From NCBI GenBank assembly GCA_020854015.1, contig JADZGG010000165.1, forward strand, positions 1 through 6,704: 6,704 nucleotides of DNA, in the 5' to 3' direction. This DNA comes from Flavobacteriales bacterium. GTDB taxonomy: Bacteria; Bacteroidota; Bacteroidia; Flavobacteriales_F; PHOS-HE28. Of this stretch, positions 1-6,426 are shown piece by piece. Below the pieces are notes generated by a model. That model searched no databases, was not told the origin of the DNA, and saw only the letters and a list, made by a program, of their open reading frames with translations. Position 1 is the first letter of the stretch; every line of letters starts with the position of its first letter. Made by a program: the position numbers and the translations under genes.

Positions 1-1298
1 CAACGCACCGCGCTCAGGCGTTTGGTGGCCCCCACCCCGATGATGCTGCCCGTGATGGTGTGCGTGGTGCTCACTGGAATGCCCATCTGCTCGGTGAGGT
101 AGAGGGTCATGGCACCGGAGGTCTCGGCGCACACACCTTCCAGCGGGGTCACCTTGGTGATCCGCGTGCCCATGGTCTTAACGATCTTCCAGCCACCGCT
201 GAGGGTTCCCAGGCCGATCGCCGTGTAACAGGCCAACGGCACCCAATTGGGCATCTCCTTGATGTCCGTAATGTCACCGTTCGCGATCAGGGCCGCTGTG
301 ATGATGCCCATCACCTTCTGTGCATCGTTGCCACCGTGCCCAATGCTGAAGGCCGCCGAGCTCAGGAGCTGCAGTTTCTTGAACATGTTGGCCATGGAGA
401 AGGCCGTGGGCGTTCGCACTTTCTCCACATAGAGATAGGCCAGAATGAAGATCAGCACGACCGCCATGAGCCCATACCGGATGATCGAGTTATCCGCCTT
501 GCCGAGCGACTTGCCCAGTTTGGCGACATCCACCTTGGGATCCACCTTCGCTTGGATGAGCTCGGCCACACCGGGACCGCCGATGCTGTTGAACTCGGTC
601 AAGTATGGAGCTACCGCATCGTACTTCGCCTTCGCAGCTTCATAGTCGGCGGTGTTCGCGGGATCCGCCTCCATGGCCTTCTTCGCCACGTCGACCTTGT
701 AGTACTTCGCCATGTTCTCCTCCACCTTGCCCTGTTGCAGGTGCATGAAAAGGAACCAGGTGCCGATGGCCGCGATGAGGATGATGCCAACCCGTGACCA
801 CGCATTGCGAACGATGGTGGTAAATGTGATGAACATGGAAATGAGCATGCCCACCAACGGTGCCAGGAAGATGAAGAGCAGCGTCTTGATGATCTTGTCG
901 TTCTCGACCACGTCCTTGAGCGCGAATCCATCGGTGGTGGCGTAGGCGTGGGCGATGGCCGCGCCGGCAAAGCCGCCGATCAGGGTATGTGAACTAGAGG
1001 ACGGAATGCCGTACCACCAGGTCAATAAGTTCCAGATGATGGCGGCGACGAGCCCGCTCAGGATCACCGGTAGCGTAATGAACTCCTGGTGGACCGTTTT
1101 ACTGATGGTGTTGGCCACCGCATGGTCCTTGAAGATGAAGAAGGCGACGAAATTGAAGAAGGCCGCCCACACCACCGCCTGGAAGGGGGAGAGCACTTTG
1201 GTGCTGACCACGGTGGCGATGGAGTTCGCCGCATCGTGGAAGCCATTGATGTAGTCGAACACCAAGGCCAGGATGATGATCGCAACAAGCAGCGTCAT
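1..1298 (-). CDS. pit: Pit-family inorganic phosphate transporter (C-terminus cut by window edge)
   Basis: Inner-membrane low-affinity phosphate (metal-phosphate) symporter of the PiT/PHO4 family. I translated it from the ATG at 1298-1296; 432 codons are present and the C-terminus lies beyond base 1, with perhaps a few tens of residues missing. Both halves of the family's internal repeat are visible. The N-terminal copy has G19-F-H-D-A-A-N-S at the end of the first helix, followed by a Ser-rich SSSSHTLIGG. The C-terminal copy has GHGGNDAQKVMG near residues 320-331, followed by VSTTHTITGS close to the edge. A hydrophilic loop of about 80 residues (roughly 191-269, rich in Lys, Ala and Asp) separates the two membrane halves, as in other Pit proteins. 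The start lies four bases after the stop of the DUF47 gene, so the two are almost certainly one transcript. The family is clear; substrate preference (phosphate rather than sulfate) is inferred. Confidence 0.95.
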   Translation of the reverse strand, partial: MTLLVAIIILALVFDYINGFHDAANSIATVVSTKVLSPFQAVVWAAFFNFVAFFIFKDHAVANTISKTVHQEFITLPVILSGLVAAIIWNLLTWWYGIPSSSSHTLIGGFAGAAIAHAYATTDGFALKDVVENDKIIKTLLFIFLAPLVGMLISMFITFTTIVRNAWSRVGIILIAAIGTWFLFMHLQQGKVEENMAKYYKVDVAKKAMEADPANTADYEAAKAKYDAVAPYLTEFNSIGGPGVAELIQAKVDPKVDVAKLGKSLGKADNSIIRYGLMAVVLIFILAYLYVEKVRTPTAFSMANMFKKLQLLSSAAFSIGHGGNDAQKVMGIITAALIANGDITDIKEMPNWVPLACYTAIGLGTLSGGWKIVKTMGTRITKVTPLEGVCAETSGAMTLYLTEQMGIPVSTTHTITGSIIGVGATKRLSAVR

Positions 1299-1302
1299 AT
1301 CC

Positions 1303-1950
1303 TCACGCGTACTTCAGCATGATCGACTCCAGCACATTGCCCACATCCTCGGTCTTGTCCGTGGCCAGTTCGAGGTCCACGTAGATAAGGCGCTTGCGCA
1401 TGAGCATGATGGGATCCTTCTCTTCCGCGAACAGGCGCTGGATGCCGCGGTCGAACACCTCGTCCGCCTGGTTCTCCACGCTGTTGATGCGCTGTACGAA
1501 ATCGGTCTTCAGGTAGGCGTTCTGCACGCTACGCAAGGTCTGTACCGCCTGCTGCATGATCACGCAGCCTTCGTTGACCAAACGGGCCAGTTCGCGGCAT
1601 GTATCGTCAGGCGTGTGGATACCAAGCAACTCCAGGTTCTTCGCCGAGGCCAGGATGAAGTCCGCCACATCGTCGAGGGAAGTGGCCAGTTCGTGGATGT
1701 CCTCGCGGTCGATAGGCGTGATGAAGTTTCGCGCCAGGTCCGTGAAGATCGTATGCGTCAGATCGTCGTTGGCGTGCTCTGCGAGCTCCAGCTTCTCCAG
1801 CATGGCGATGCGCTGTGCACCGGGCTCGGTGTTCATGATGGCCACCAGGTCCTCTGACATCTTCAGCACGTTGGCAGCCGATGCTTCGAAATGGTAGAAG
1901 AACACGCGGTCCTTGGGGCGGAAGATCTTGAACAGTGCGTCGAGTGCCAT
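1303..1950 (-). CDS. DUF47 / PhoU-like phosphate transport regulator
   Basis: A 215-residue, largely helical cytoplasmic protein of the DUF47 (PhoU_div) family, full length for the family. It begins MALDALFKIFRPKD and carries the typical core FITPIDREDIHEL (residues 76-88), followed by LDDVADFI (92-99). Acidic clusters like the metal-binding E/DxxxD motifs of PhoU proteins are visible at D93/D94/D97, E159-D163-D167 and D198-D202. Members of this family are usually encoded next to Pit transporters and are thought to regulate them or link them to phosphate status. Here the gene sits directly upstream of pit, with four bases between its TGA and the pit ATG. The start at 1950 is the only ATG that gives the expected N-terminus. 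A Bacteroidota-type -7 motif lies 22 bases upstream. Function in this organism is inferred from context. Confidence 0.93.
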   Translation of the reverse strand: MALDALFKIFRPKDRVFFYHFEASAANVLKMSEDLVAIMNTEPGAQRIAMLEKLELAEHANDDLTHTIFTDLARNFITPIDREDIHELATSLDDVADFILASAKNLELLGIHTPDDTCRELARLVNEGCVIMQQAVQTLRSVQNAYLKTDFVQRINSVENQADEVFDRGIQRLFAEEKDPIMLMRKRLIYVDLELATDKTEDVGNVLESIMLKYA

Positions 1951-2146
1951 GGTTGTTGCTTCTGAAGCGGCGCAAAGCTAACCGAGGGGCCCAATGCCCC
2001 CCTTTCGAAATGCAGCGTTCATGGATCCTTAAGACTGAGTTAACATGACCATGAGCTTTCTCTTGCGAAAGGTCCCGAACGCCACATGGGTTTCCTCCGT
2101 TAGGTTCGTAGCCCGGTACTGTCACCAACACAGGTCCGACCAAGGC
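1951..2146. other. Divergent intergenic spacer between DUF47-pit and the PaaY-like gene
   Basis: This spacer of about 196 bases holds no convincing gene. The reading frame of the downstream gene stays open back to an ATG at 2045, but those extra 34 residues do not resemble the family N-terminus. Besides the minus-strand TAGCTTTG there is a plus-strand near match TAGGTTCG (2101-2108), 38 bases before the PaaY-like start, without a clear -33 partner. A short GC-rich inverted repeat, GGGGC-CCAAT-GCCCC, lies around 1985-2000. It has no T-run after it and could be a small operator or merely chance. Confidence 0.5.
1973..1980 (-). promoter_or_regulatory. Putative Bacteroidota -7 promoter element of the DUF47-pit operon
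   Basis: Read on the minus strand the bases are TAGCTTTG, an exact match to the Bacteroidota sigma-factor -7 consensus TAnnTTTG. It ends 22 bases before the DUF47 ATG, which would give a short leader. I do not see a good -33 TTG at the usual spacing of about 19-21 bases (the nearest are an ATTG 11 bases and a TTTC 26 bases upstream), so this rests on the -7 half alone. Confidence 0.42.
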
Positions 2147-2752
2147 ATGTTCTATGAATTCAACGGCTACAAGCCTGTCGTCCACCCTTCCGCCTACGTG
2201 CACCCACAAGCTGTGGTAACCGGCAACGTGGTGATCGGAGCGGATGTGTACATCGGGCCTGGAGCGGCCCTGCGTGGGGATTGGGGCGAGATCGTGGTGA
2301 AAGCCGGCTGAAACGTGCAGGAGAACTGCACGATCCACATGTTCCCTGGGGTGAAGGTGGTGCTCCACCCCGGTGCGCACATCGGGCATGGGGCCATCAT
2401 CCATGGCGCCACGGTCGGGGCCAATTGCCTGGTGGGTATGAACGCGGTGCTGATGGATAACGTGGTGCTCGGCGAAGGCTGCATCGTGGGCGCTTTATCC
2501 TTTCTACCTGCCGACAGCATCTGGGAAGCGCGCAAAGTGATCGTAGGCAACCCGGCGCGGGTGGTGAAGGAGGTGAGCAACGACATGCTCGCGTGGAAGA
2601 CCGAAGGTACCACCCTCTACCAACAGCTGCCTGCGCAGCTCCATGCCACCCTGAAGGAGTGCGAACCGCTCCGCGAAGTGGACACGAGCAAGCCCCCGAT
2701 CACCGCGCTGTACAAGACCTGGAGCCGGACCAAGGGCGGATCCGAGGAGTGA
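2147..2752 (+). pseudogene. paaY: PaaY/CaiE-type hexapeptide-repeat (gamma-carbonic-anhydrase-like) protein, interrupted by in-frame TGA at codon 55
   Basis: The frame encodes a left-handed beta-helix protein of the gamma-carbonic anhydrase superfamily; 201 positions counting the TGA, the usual size of PaaY/CaiE proteins. PaaY is a thioesterase linked to phenylacetate breakdown and some relatives hydrate CO2; the activity here is unknown. Hexapeptide repeats run from HPSAYVHPQAVV (13-24) to about residue 130, followed by the family's GNPARVVKE and a C-terminal helix ending CEPLREVD. R43 and D45 (LRGDWG), Q58 and N60, and the likely metal ligands H64, H81 and H86 (GHGAIIHG) are all present. 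The frame is broken only by TGA at 2309-2311, between KAG and NVQENC, where relatives usually have Cys, Ala, Ser or Thr; TGC-to-TGA is the simplest change. R43 and D45 lie before the stop and all three His after it, so neither fragment is a complete enzyme. A GTG at 2315 could restart the second half. The start at 2147 fits the family; an earlier ATG at 2045 does not. Confidence 0.85.
2309..2337 (+). other. Stem-loop starting at the in-frame TGA (SECIS-like, unproven)
   Basis: CGTGCAG (2314-2320) and CTGCACG (2326-2332) are perfect reverse complements around a GAGAA loop. Below that stem, A2312 can pair with U2334, and the U and G of the stop codon can pair with A2337 and C2336 across single mismatches. 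A G opens the apical loop, as in bacterial selenocysteine insertion elements. However, only 9 bases separate the TGA from the loop, shorter than in known bacterial elements (about 16 or more). The same bases also encode the conserved residues VQENCT, so the fold may be a by-product of coding. The hairpin is directly visible; any role is speculation. Confidence 0.35.
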
Positions 2753-2760
2753 TTCGGATC
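2739..2760. terminator. Hairpin across the convergent gene ends
   Basis: GATCCGA (2739-2745) and TCGGATC (2754-2760) form a perfect 7-bp stem with an eight-base loop, GGAGTGAT, that contains the PaaY-like stop codon (2750-2752). The right arm runs two bases into the stop codon of the opposing membrane-protein gene (2759-2761). Its placement between two convergent genes suggests a shared bidirectional stop or transcript-end structure. There is no T-run on either side, so it is not a classic intrinsic terminator. Confidence 0.4.
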
Positions 2761-3136
2761 ACCCATCATCCCGCTGCCCATCCTCCATGTGAAGTGCATG
2801 CAACATGCGATGCACCAGCGGGGCCAGGATAACGGCGACCGTTGTGAGCAAGGCGATGCCACTGTATAACGCATAGAACGAAGCGAAGAGTTTCGCCCCA
2901 TCGCTGGGAAGATCGCCGATGGGACCCATGCCGGCCAGGATCATCGAGGCGTTCAGGAAGGCGTCGACAGCAGCTTGGTGAGCGAAGTGCATGTAACCCC
3001 ATGTACCCACGGCCAGGGACGCTGCCACGAAGACCTGAGCTACCAGAAAAAAACGCAGCTGACGCAGGATGTAAACGCTGCGGGGGACCAAAGGGCGGGA
3101 ACGATGCTCGAACATGCTCCGAAAGTAACAGCGCAT
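2759..3136 (-). CDS. Small two-helix membrane protein resembling a degenerate K+ channel pore domain
   Basis: This encodes 125 residues from the ATG at 3136; a second ATG at 3115 (giving MFEHRSRPLV) is an equally fair start and gives 118. A basic N-terminal tail is followed by a membrane helix (about 29-49). Next come a short amphipathic stretch DAFLNASMILAG (58-69) and the loop GMGPIGDLP (69-77). A second helix then runs from KLFASFYAL to VILAPLVHR (82-110), and the tail is His-rich and acidic. The order helix, pore-like helix, glycine loop ending GD, then GGKLF-FYAL-like second helix matches the two-helix ion channel fold (Ion_trans_2). The filter TVGYGD is not kept, so selective K+ conduction is doubtful. 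Two helices per chain imply oligomer formation. Convergent with the PaaY-like gene (6-base gap) and divergent from the DUF486 gene. The reading as a coding gene is firm; the channel relationship is inferred by eye. Confidence 0.8.
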   Translation of the reverse strand: MRCYFRSMFEHRSRPLVPRSVYILRQLRFFLVAQVFVAASLAVGTWGYMHFAHQAAVDAFLNASMILAGMGPIGDLPSDGAKLFASFYALYSGIALLTTVAVILAPLVHRMLHALHMEDGQRDDG

Positions 3137-3192
3137 GAACAATGGCCCGTTGATCGGAAGCGAGCCCCCACCCCTTCCTTGCCCTTCCCTCG

Positions 3193-3588
3193 ATGGACCT
3201 TCGCGCCACGGTCCACACCATGCGCGGCGCCTATTCCATCGGTCTCCTTGTCCTGTCCAATGTCTTCATGACGCTGGCTTGGTACGGGCACCTGAAATTC
3301 CGCGAGTGGCATTGGGCGAAGCAGCTCGGTCTGTTCAGCGTGATCCTCATCAGTTGGGGCATCGCCTTTTTCGAGTACTGCCTGCAGGTACCGGCCAATC
3401 GAATGGGCCATCTTGACCACGGAGGTCCATTCTCGCTCGTGCAATTGAAGGTGATCCAAGAGGTGGTGACGCTCGCCGTGTTCACGGTGTTCAGCGTTGT
3501 GGCCTTCCGTAACGAGCCGCTACGATGGAACCACGCTCTTGCCGCATTGCTACTGGTGGCTGCGGTGTGGCTGGTATTCCGCAAATGA
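3193..3588 (+). CDS. DMT-superfamily small membrane protein (DUF486)
   Basis: A hydrophobic 131-residue protein with four predicted membrane helices and the conserved DUF486 landmarks. These are SNVFMTLAWYGHLKF near residues 22-36, ISWGIAFFEYCLQVPANRMG in the middle, GGPFSLVQLKVIQEV after it, and a last helix ending VWLVFRK. The family belongs to the drug/metabolite transporter superfamily and resembles a single SMR-like half; the substrate is not known. The ATG at 3220 (MRGAYSIG) would give 122 residues, nearer the usual family length of about 115-120, so the first nine residues from 3193 are doubtful. Neither start has a clear ribosome binding site. The TGA is 11 bases before the antiporter start, so the two genes are probably co-transcribed. 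Confidence 0.9.
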   Translation: MDLRATVHTMRGAYSIGLLVLSNVFMTLAWYGHLKFREWHWAKQLGLFSVILISWGIAFFEYCLQVPANRMGHLDHGGPFSLVQLKVIQEVVTLAVFTVFSVVAFRNEPLRWNHALAALLLVAAVWLVFRK

Positions 3589-3599
3589 TCCGTTGAGCC

Positions 3600-5594
3600 A
3601 TGCATTTCGAACTGTTCGAGGAGCTGATCGTGGTGCTGGCGCTGGCCATCGGCATCATTCTGCTGTTCCGACGGTTCAAGCTGCCCGGGGTGCTCGGCTT
3701 CATCATCGCCGGCATGATCGCGGGACCGCATGGGCTCGGCTGGGTGGCTGCCGTCGAAGAGGTGGAGGTATTGGCCGAGATGGGTGTCATCTTCCTTCTG
3801 TTCGTCATCGGCATGGAATTCAGCTTGAAGAAGCTGGCCTCCATCGGCGTGACGGTTTTCGTTGGGGGCACGCTGCAGGCCCTGCTCACCACGCTCTTCG
3901 TTACCGGTGTTGGCCGCCTGCTTGGGCTGTCACTTCCGGCCGCTGTGTTCACGGGATTCCTCATCACGCTCAGCTCGACCGCCATCGTGCTCCGGATCCT
4001 GCAGGAGAAAGGGCGCATGGACTCACCCTTCGGTCGCACCAGTGCGGCCATCCTGATCTTCCAGGACATCCTCGTGGTGCCGATGATGCTTCTGACGCCG
4101 ATGCTTGCCGGGAAGAGCAAGGACATCGGACACGACCTGTTGCTGCTCGCGGGAAAGATGTTGCTGCTGGTGGCCGCCGTCTACATCGCAGGGCGCTTTG
4201 TGGTGCCGCGCTTGTTGCGCACGGTGAGCAAGGGCCGCAACAAGGAGCTCTTCCTCATCACCATCGTGGTGCTCTGTTTCGCGGCCGCCTGGGGAACTTC
4301 GGCGCTCGGTCTCTCATTGGCCCTCGGTGCATTCTTCGCGGGGCTGATCATCAGCGAGACGGACCAGGCCTACCAGGCCACGGGCATTGTACAGCCCTTC
4401 CACGAACTGTTCATGAGCTTCTTCTTCGTGAGCATCGGCATGCTCGTGGATCCCACGCTCTTCGCCAAGAGTCCGTTCACCGTATTGGGCCTGGCCCTCA
4501 CCGTGGTGGCGGTGAAGATCGTGGCCACCTTTCTGAGCGTCTGGGTGCTGCGGAAGCCGGTACGGACCGCGCTGCTCACAGGGCTGGCGCTCTTCCAGGT
4601 CGGGGAATTCTCCTTCGTGCTCGCCATCAGTGGCATCGCATCCGGCCTGCTCACACGCGAACACCATCAGCTCTTCCTTGCTGTTTCGATCCTGACCATG
4701 GGCGCGACACCCTTCGCCCTGCAGTATGCGGATGACATCGTGCGGCGCGTTTTCACCGTGTTCCTGCCGCGTGGTGTGGCCGAACGTCTGGACCGGATGA
4801 TGCGTGTGCGGCGGGAGGAGGAGAAGAGCGATCGGCGCATCCTGAAGGACCACGTGGTGATCATCGGCTTCGGCCTGAACGGACAGAACGTGGCGCGCGC
4901 GGCACAGAGCTCCAGGATCCGCTGTGCAGTGATCGAAGAGGACCCGGACCGTGCCGCCTTGGCCACTTCACGTGGCCTGCATGTCGTGCAGGGTGATGCC
5001 GCCAACGACCATGTGCTGGAGAAGGCGCATGTGGAACAGGCCCGCGTGGTCGTGGTCGCCATCGCCGATGCGGAGGCCACCCGGCGCATCGTTTCGCGCG
5101 TGCGATCCCATACCACCGCCCACCTGATCATACGTACGCGATATGTCCGCGAGATCGATGCCAACCTCGCGCTTGGCGCCAACGAGGTGATCCCGGAAGA
5201 GTTCGAGACCAGCATCGAGATCTTCCACCGCGTGCTGCGGAAATACCTGGTGACCGAGCCACAGATCCAGGAGATCACCGCGCATTTCAGGAATGCTCAT
5301 TACGGGCCGATGCGAGGCTCAGTGGCCAAGAGCCCAACAGCCAACAGCACACCTGATCTGCACGGCATGGAGATCGCCACGGTGCCGGTGACCTTGGGAC
5401 GCACGCGCATCGTGGGGCATACCCTGGCACAAGCGGACCTCCGTGGTCGCTTCGGGGTCACTGTGCTGGCCATCCGGCGCCAAGGACGGACCATTACGCA
5501 CATCGAAGGCACAGAGAAGATCAGGTCGGATGATGTACTCTACGTACTTGGCACACCCGATAGCGTAGTGCGCCTGAACGCTGCGCTCAGCTGA
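3600..5594 (+). CDS. Kef-type CPA2 cation:proton antiporter with C-terminal RCK domains
   Basis: A full-length 664-residue inner-membrane protein of the monovalent cation:proton antiporter-2 family (KefB/KefC/YbaL-like), expected to exchange K+ or Na+ for H+. Residues 1 to about 395 form the 12- to 13-helix transport domain, with RRFKLPGVLGFIIAGMIAGP at the N-terminus and the ion-site pair Q155-D156 in IFQDILVVP. After a basic linker comes a cytoplasmic TrkA-N/RCK domain (about 418-535). It has a nucleotide-binding loop G423-F-G-L-N-G428 and an acidic residue at the end of the second strand (E446), suggesting NAD(H) or another nucleotide as regulator. A TrkA-C domain (about 590-662) ends the protein, containing GRFGVTVLAIRR and DDVLYVLGT. 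In Kef proteins this tail gates transport. The ATG at 3600 gives the expected N-terminus. It follows the DUF486 gene by 11 bases. No separate KefF/KefG-type ancillary gene is seen nearby. Confidence 0.95.
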   Translation: MHFELFEELIVVLALAIGIILLFRRFKLPGVLGFIIAGMIAGPHGLGWVAAVEEVEVLAEMGVIFLLFVIGMEFSLKKLASIGVTVFVGGTLQALLTTLFVTGVGRLLGLSLPAAVFTGFLITLSSTAIVLRILQEKGRMDSPFGRTSAAILIFQDILVVPMMLLTPMLAGKSKDIGHDLLLLAGKMLLLVAAVYIAGRFVVPRLLRTVSKGRNKELFLITIVVLCFAAAWGTSALGLSLALGAFFAGLIISETDQAYQATGIVQPFHELFMSFFFVSIGMLVDPTLFAKSPFTVLGLALTVVAVKIVATFLSVWVLRKPVRTALLTGLALFQVGEFSFVLAISGIASGLLTREHHQLFLAVSILTMGATPFALQYADDIVRRVFTVFLPRGVAERLDRMMRVRREEEKSDRRILKDHVVIIGFGLNGQNVARAAQSSRIRCAVIEEDPDRAALATSRGLHVVQGDAANDHVLEKAHVEQARVVVVAIADAEATRRIVSRVRSHTTAHLIIRTRYVREIDANLALGANEVIPEEFETSIEIFHRVLRKYLVTEPQIQEITAHFRNAHYGPMRGSVAKSPTANSTPDLHGMEIATVPVTLGRTRIVGHTLAQADLRGRFGVTVLAIRRQGRTITHIEGTEKIRSDDVLYVLGTPDSVVRLNAALS

Positions 5595-5624
5595 GGTCAC
5601 GAACCCTGGGCCCACCACGCCCGT

Positions 5625-5633
5625 AGGAAGGGA
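5625..5633 (+). promoter_or_regulatory. Shine-Dalgarno-like sequence before the first receiver gene
   Basis: AGGAAGGGA lies a few bases before the ATG at 5636. It is the clearest purine-rich ribosome binding site in the window, where most starts lack one, and supports that ATG. The 41-base gap after the antiporter contains no promoter match or terminator that I can see, so read-through from the antiporter gene is possible. Confidence 0.45.
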
Positions 5634-5635
5634 TC

Positions 5636-6037
5636 ATGTCATCCGCCATTCGTCACATCCTCGTCGTTGATGACGAGGACGATTCTCATTTCATCACGCG
5701 ACTGATCCTGAAGAAGGCCGGCTTCAATGGTACGATCAGTTCATGCACAAGTGCCGATCAGGCCTTGGAGCTCCTGCGATCCTTCGCTGAGCCGCCCGAC
5801 CTGATGTTCGTGGACATCAATATGCCCGTTGTGAACGGGTTCGCCCTGTTGACCCAATGCGAGCAGGAAGGGTTGTTACCCAACGGGCACACTTCCGTGA
5901 TCATGTGTTCCAGCAGCAACCGACCGATGGACATGGACCTTGCCCAGACCTTCCGCTCTGTGAGCAGCTACATCGAGAAGGCGATCACGGTGGAATCCTA
6001 CGAACGGGTCGTTAGCGATCACCTTCGTCGCGCTTGA
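5636..6037 (+). CDS. Stand-alone receiver-domain response regulator (CheY-like), first of two
   Basis: A 133-residue cytoplasmic protein made only of a REC domain; there is no output domain. The acidic pocket is D12-D13 in ILVVDDEDD, and the phospho-accepting Asp is D60 in LMFVDINMPVVNG. The hydroxyl switch residue is in MCSSS (S92 or S93) and the conserved Lys is K115 in SYIEKAI. The residue after that Lys is Ala, where most receivers have a cis-Pro. The form with IxMPxxNG and a long loop before VIMCSSS resembles Rcp1-type receivers that pass or take phosphate in multi-step relays. The gene begins 41 bases after the antiporter and its stop is 23 bases before the next receiver. The kinase at the end of the window is its likely partner. 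Family certain; partner inferred. Confidence 0.93.
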   Translation: MSSAIRHILVVDDEDDSHFITRLILKKAGFNGTISSCTSADQALELLRSFAEPPDLMFVDINMPVVNGFALLTQCEQEGLLPNGHTSVIMCSSSNRPMDMDLAQTFRSVSSYIEKAITVESYERVVSDHLRRA

Positions 6038-6040
6038 ACC

Positions 6041-6048
6041 TACCTTTG
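6041..6048 (+). promoter_or_regulatory. Possible internal -7 promoter element before the second receiver gene
   Basis: TACCTTTG is an exact TAnnTTTG match in the 23-base gap between the two receiver genes, 12 bases before the ATG at 6061. It would give a very short leader. No convincing TTG -33 element is seen at the normal spacing, so it may be chance. Confidence 0.3.
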
Positions 6049-6060
6049 GACATCTCTCCC

Positions 6061-6426
6061 ATGAATAACGTACTGATCATCGAAGATGAGACCATCATCT
6101 CCTTCGGTTACCGTCTGCAGATCGAGCGGATGGGCTTCACGGTAACGGGCGTTGCCCGCAGCAGTGAAGAAGCCGAGGCCTTGATGGCCGAAGCACGTCC
6201 CGACCTCATCATCATGGACGTTTACCTGAAGGGCTCCAAGACCGGCCTCGAGCTGGCCCGCGAGATACACGCCAAGGACCCGATCCCGATCGTCTTCCTC
6301 ACCGCCAGCACCAAACCCGAGATCATCGAAGGCATTCGCCAGTTGAAGGGTTGCCATTACCTGGCCAAGCCGATCAATTCGGACAGCCTTGCGGATGTGT
6401 TGCAACGGATGTTGCGTTCCGAATGA
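6061..6426 (+). CDS. Stand-alone receiver-domain response regulator, second of two
   Basis: A 121-residue REC-only protein from the ATG at 6061; a TTG at 6034 would overlap the previous gene's stop and adds nine residues (MNLPLDISP) unlike a receiver, so I reject it. All active-site residues are present: E8-D9 in VLIIEDE, phospho-Asp D53 in LIIMDVYLKG, T81 in IVFLTAS, and K103-P104 in YLAKPIN. The DVYLKGSKTGLELA version of the phosphorylation loop is like receivers found attached to PAS/kinase or LytTR proteins, and differs clearly from the preceding receiver, so the two are not a recent duplication. Its TGA overlaps the kinase start (ATGA), implying translational coupling and a functional pairing with that kinase. 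Confidence 0.93.
   Translation: MNNVLIIEDETIISFGYRLQIERMGFTVTGVARSSEEAEALMAEARPDLIIMDVYLKGSKTGLELAREIHAKDPIPIVFLTASTKPEIIEGIRQLKGCHYLAKPINSDSLADVLQRMLRSE

Noticed and set aside
60..797. A long plus-strand open frame of 245 codons opposite the Pit gene
   Set aside because: It is antisense to a clear Pit transporter, its product is rich in His, Arg and Gly without any family resemblance, and such frames are common opposite high-GC genes.
1985..2005. GC-rich inverted repeat as an intrinsic terminator
   Set aside because: It lies between divergent starts, has only a five-base stem and is not followed by a T-run.
2045..2146. Upstream ATG extending the PaaY-like protein by 34 residues
   Set aside because: The extension (MTMSFLLRKVPNATW…) does not look like the family, whose N-terminus matches the ATG at 2147 (MFYEFNGYKPVVHPS).
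2147..2752. Alternative genetic code with TGA read as Trp
   Set aside because: Several genes here end at TGA with normal C-termini (DUF47, DUF486, antiporter, both receivers), and Trp is encoded by TGG throughout.
2147..2752. Frameshift as the cause of the split PaaY-like gene
   Set aside because: The segments before and after the stop are in the same frame and abut exactly with the expected residue spacing, so only one codon is changed.
3491..4126. Minus-strand open frames of up to about 210 codons opposite the antiporter
   Set aside because: The products are Ser/Thr/Arg/Met-rich with no domains, while the plus strand encodes a full-length conserved antiporter.
5636..6426. Recent tandem duplication of a receiver gene
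   Set aside because: The two proteins differ at most positions, including the phosphorylation loop and the K-A versus K-P site; they share only general receiver features.
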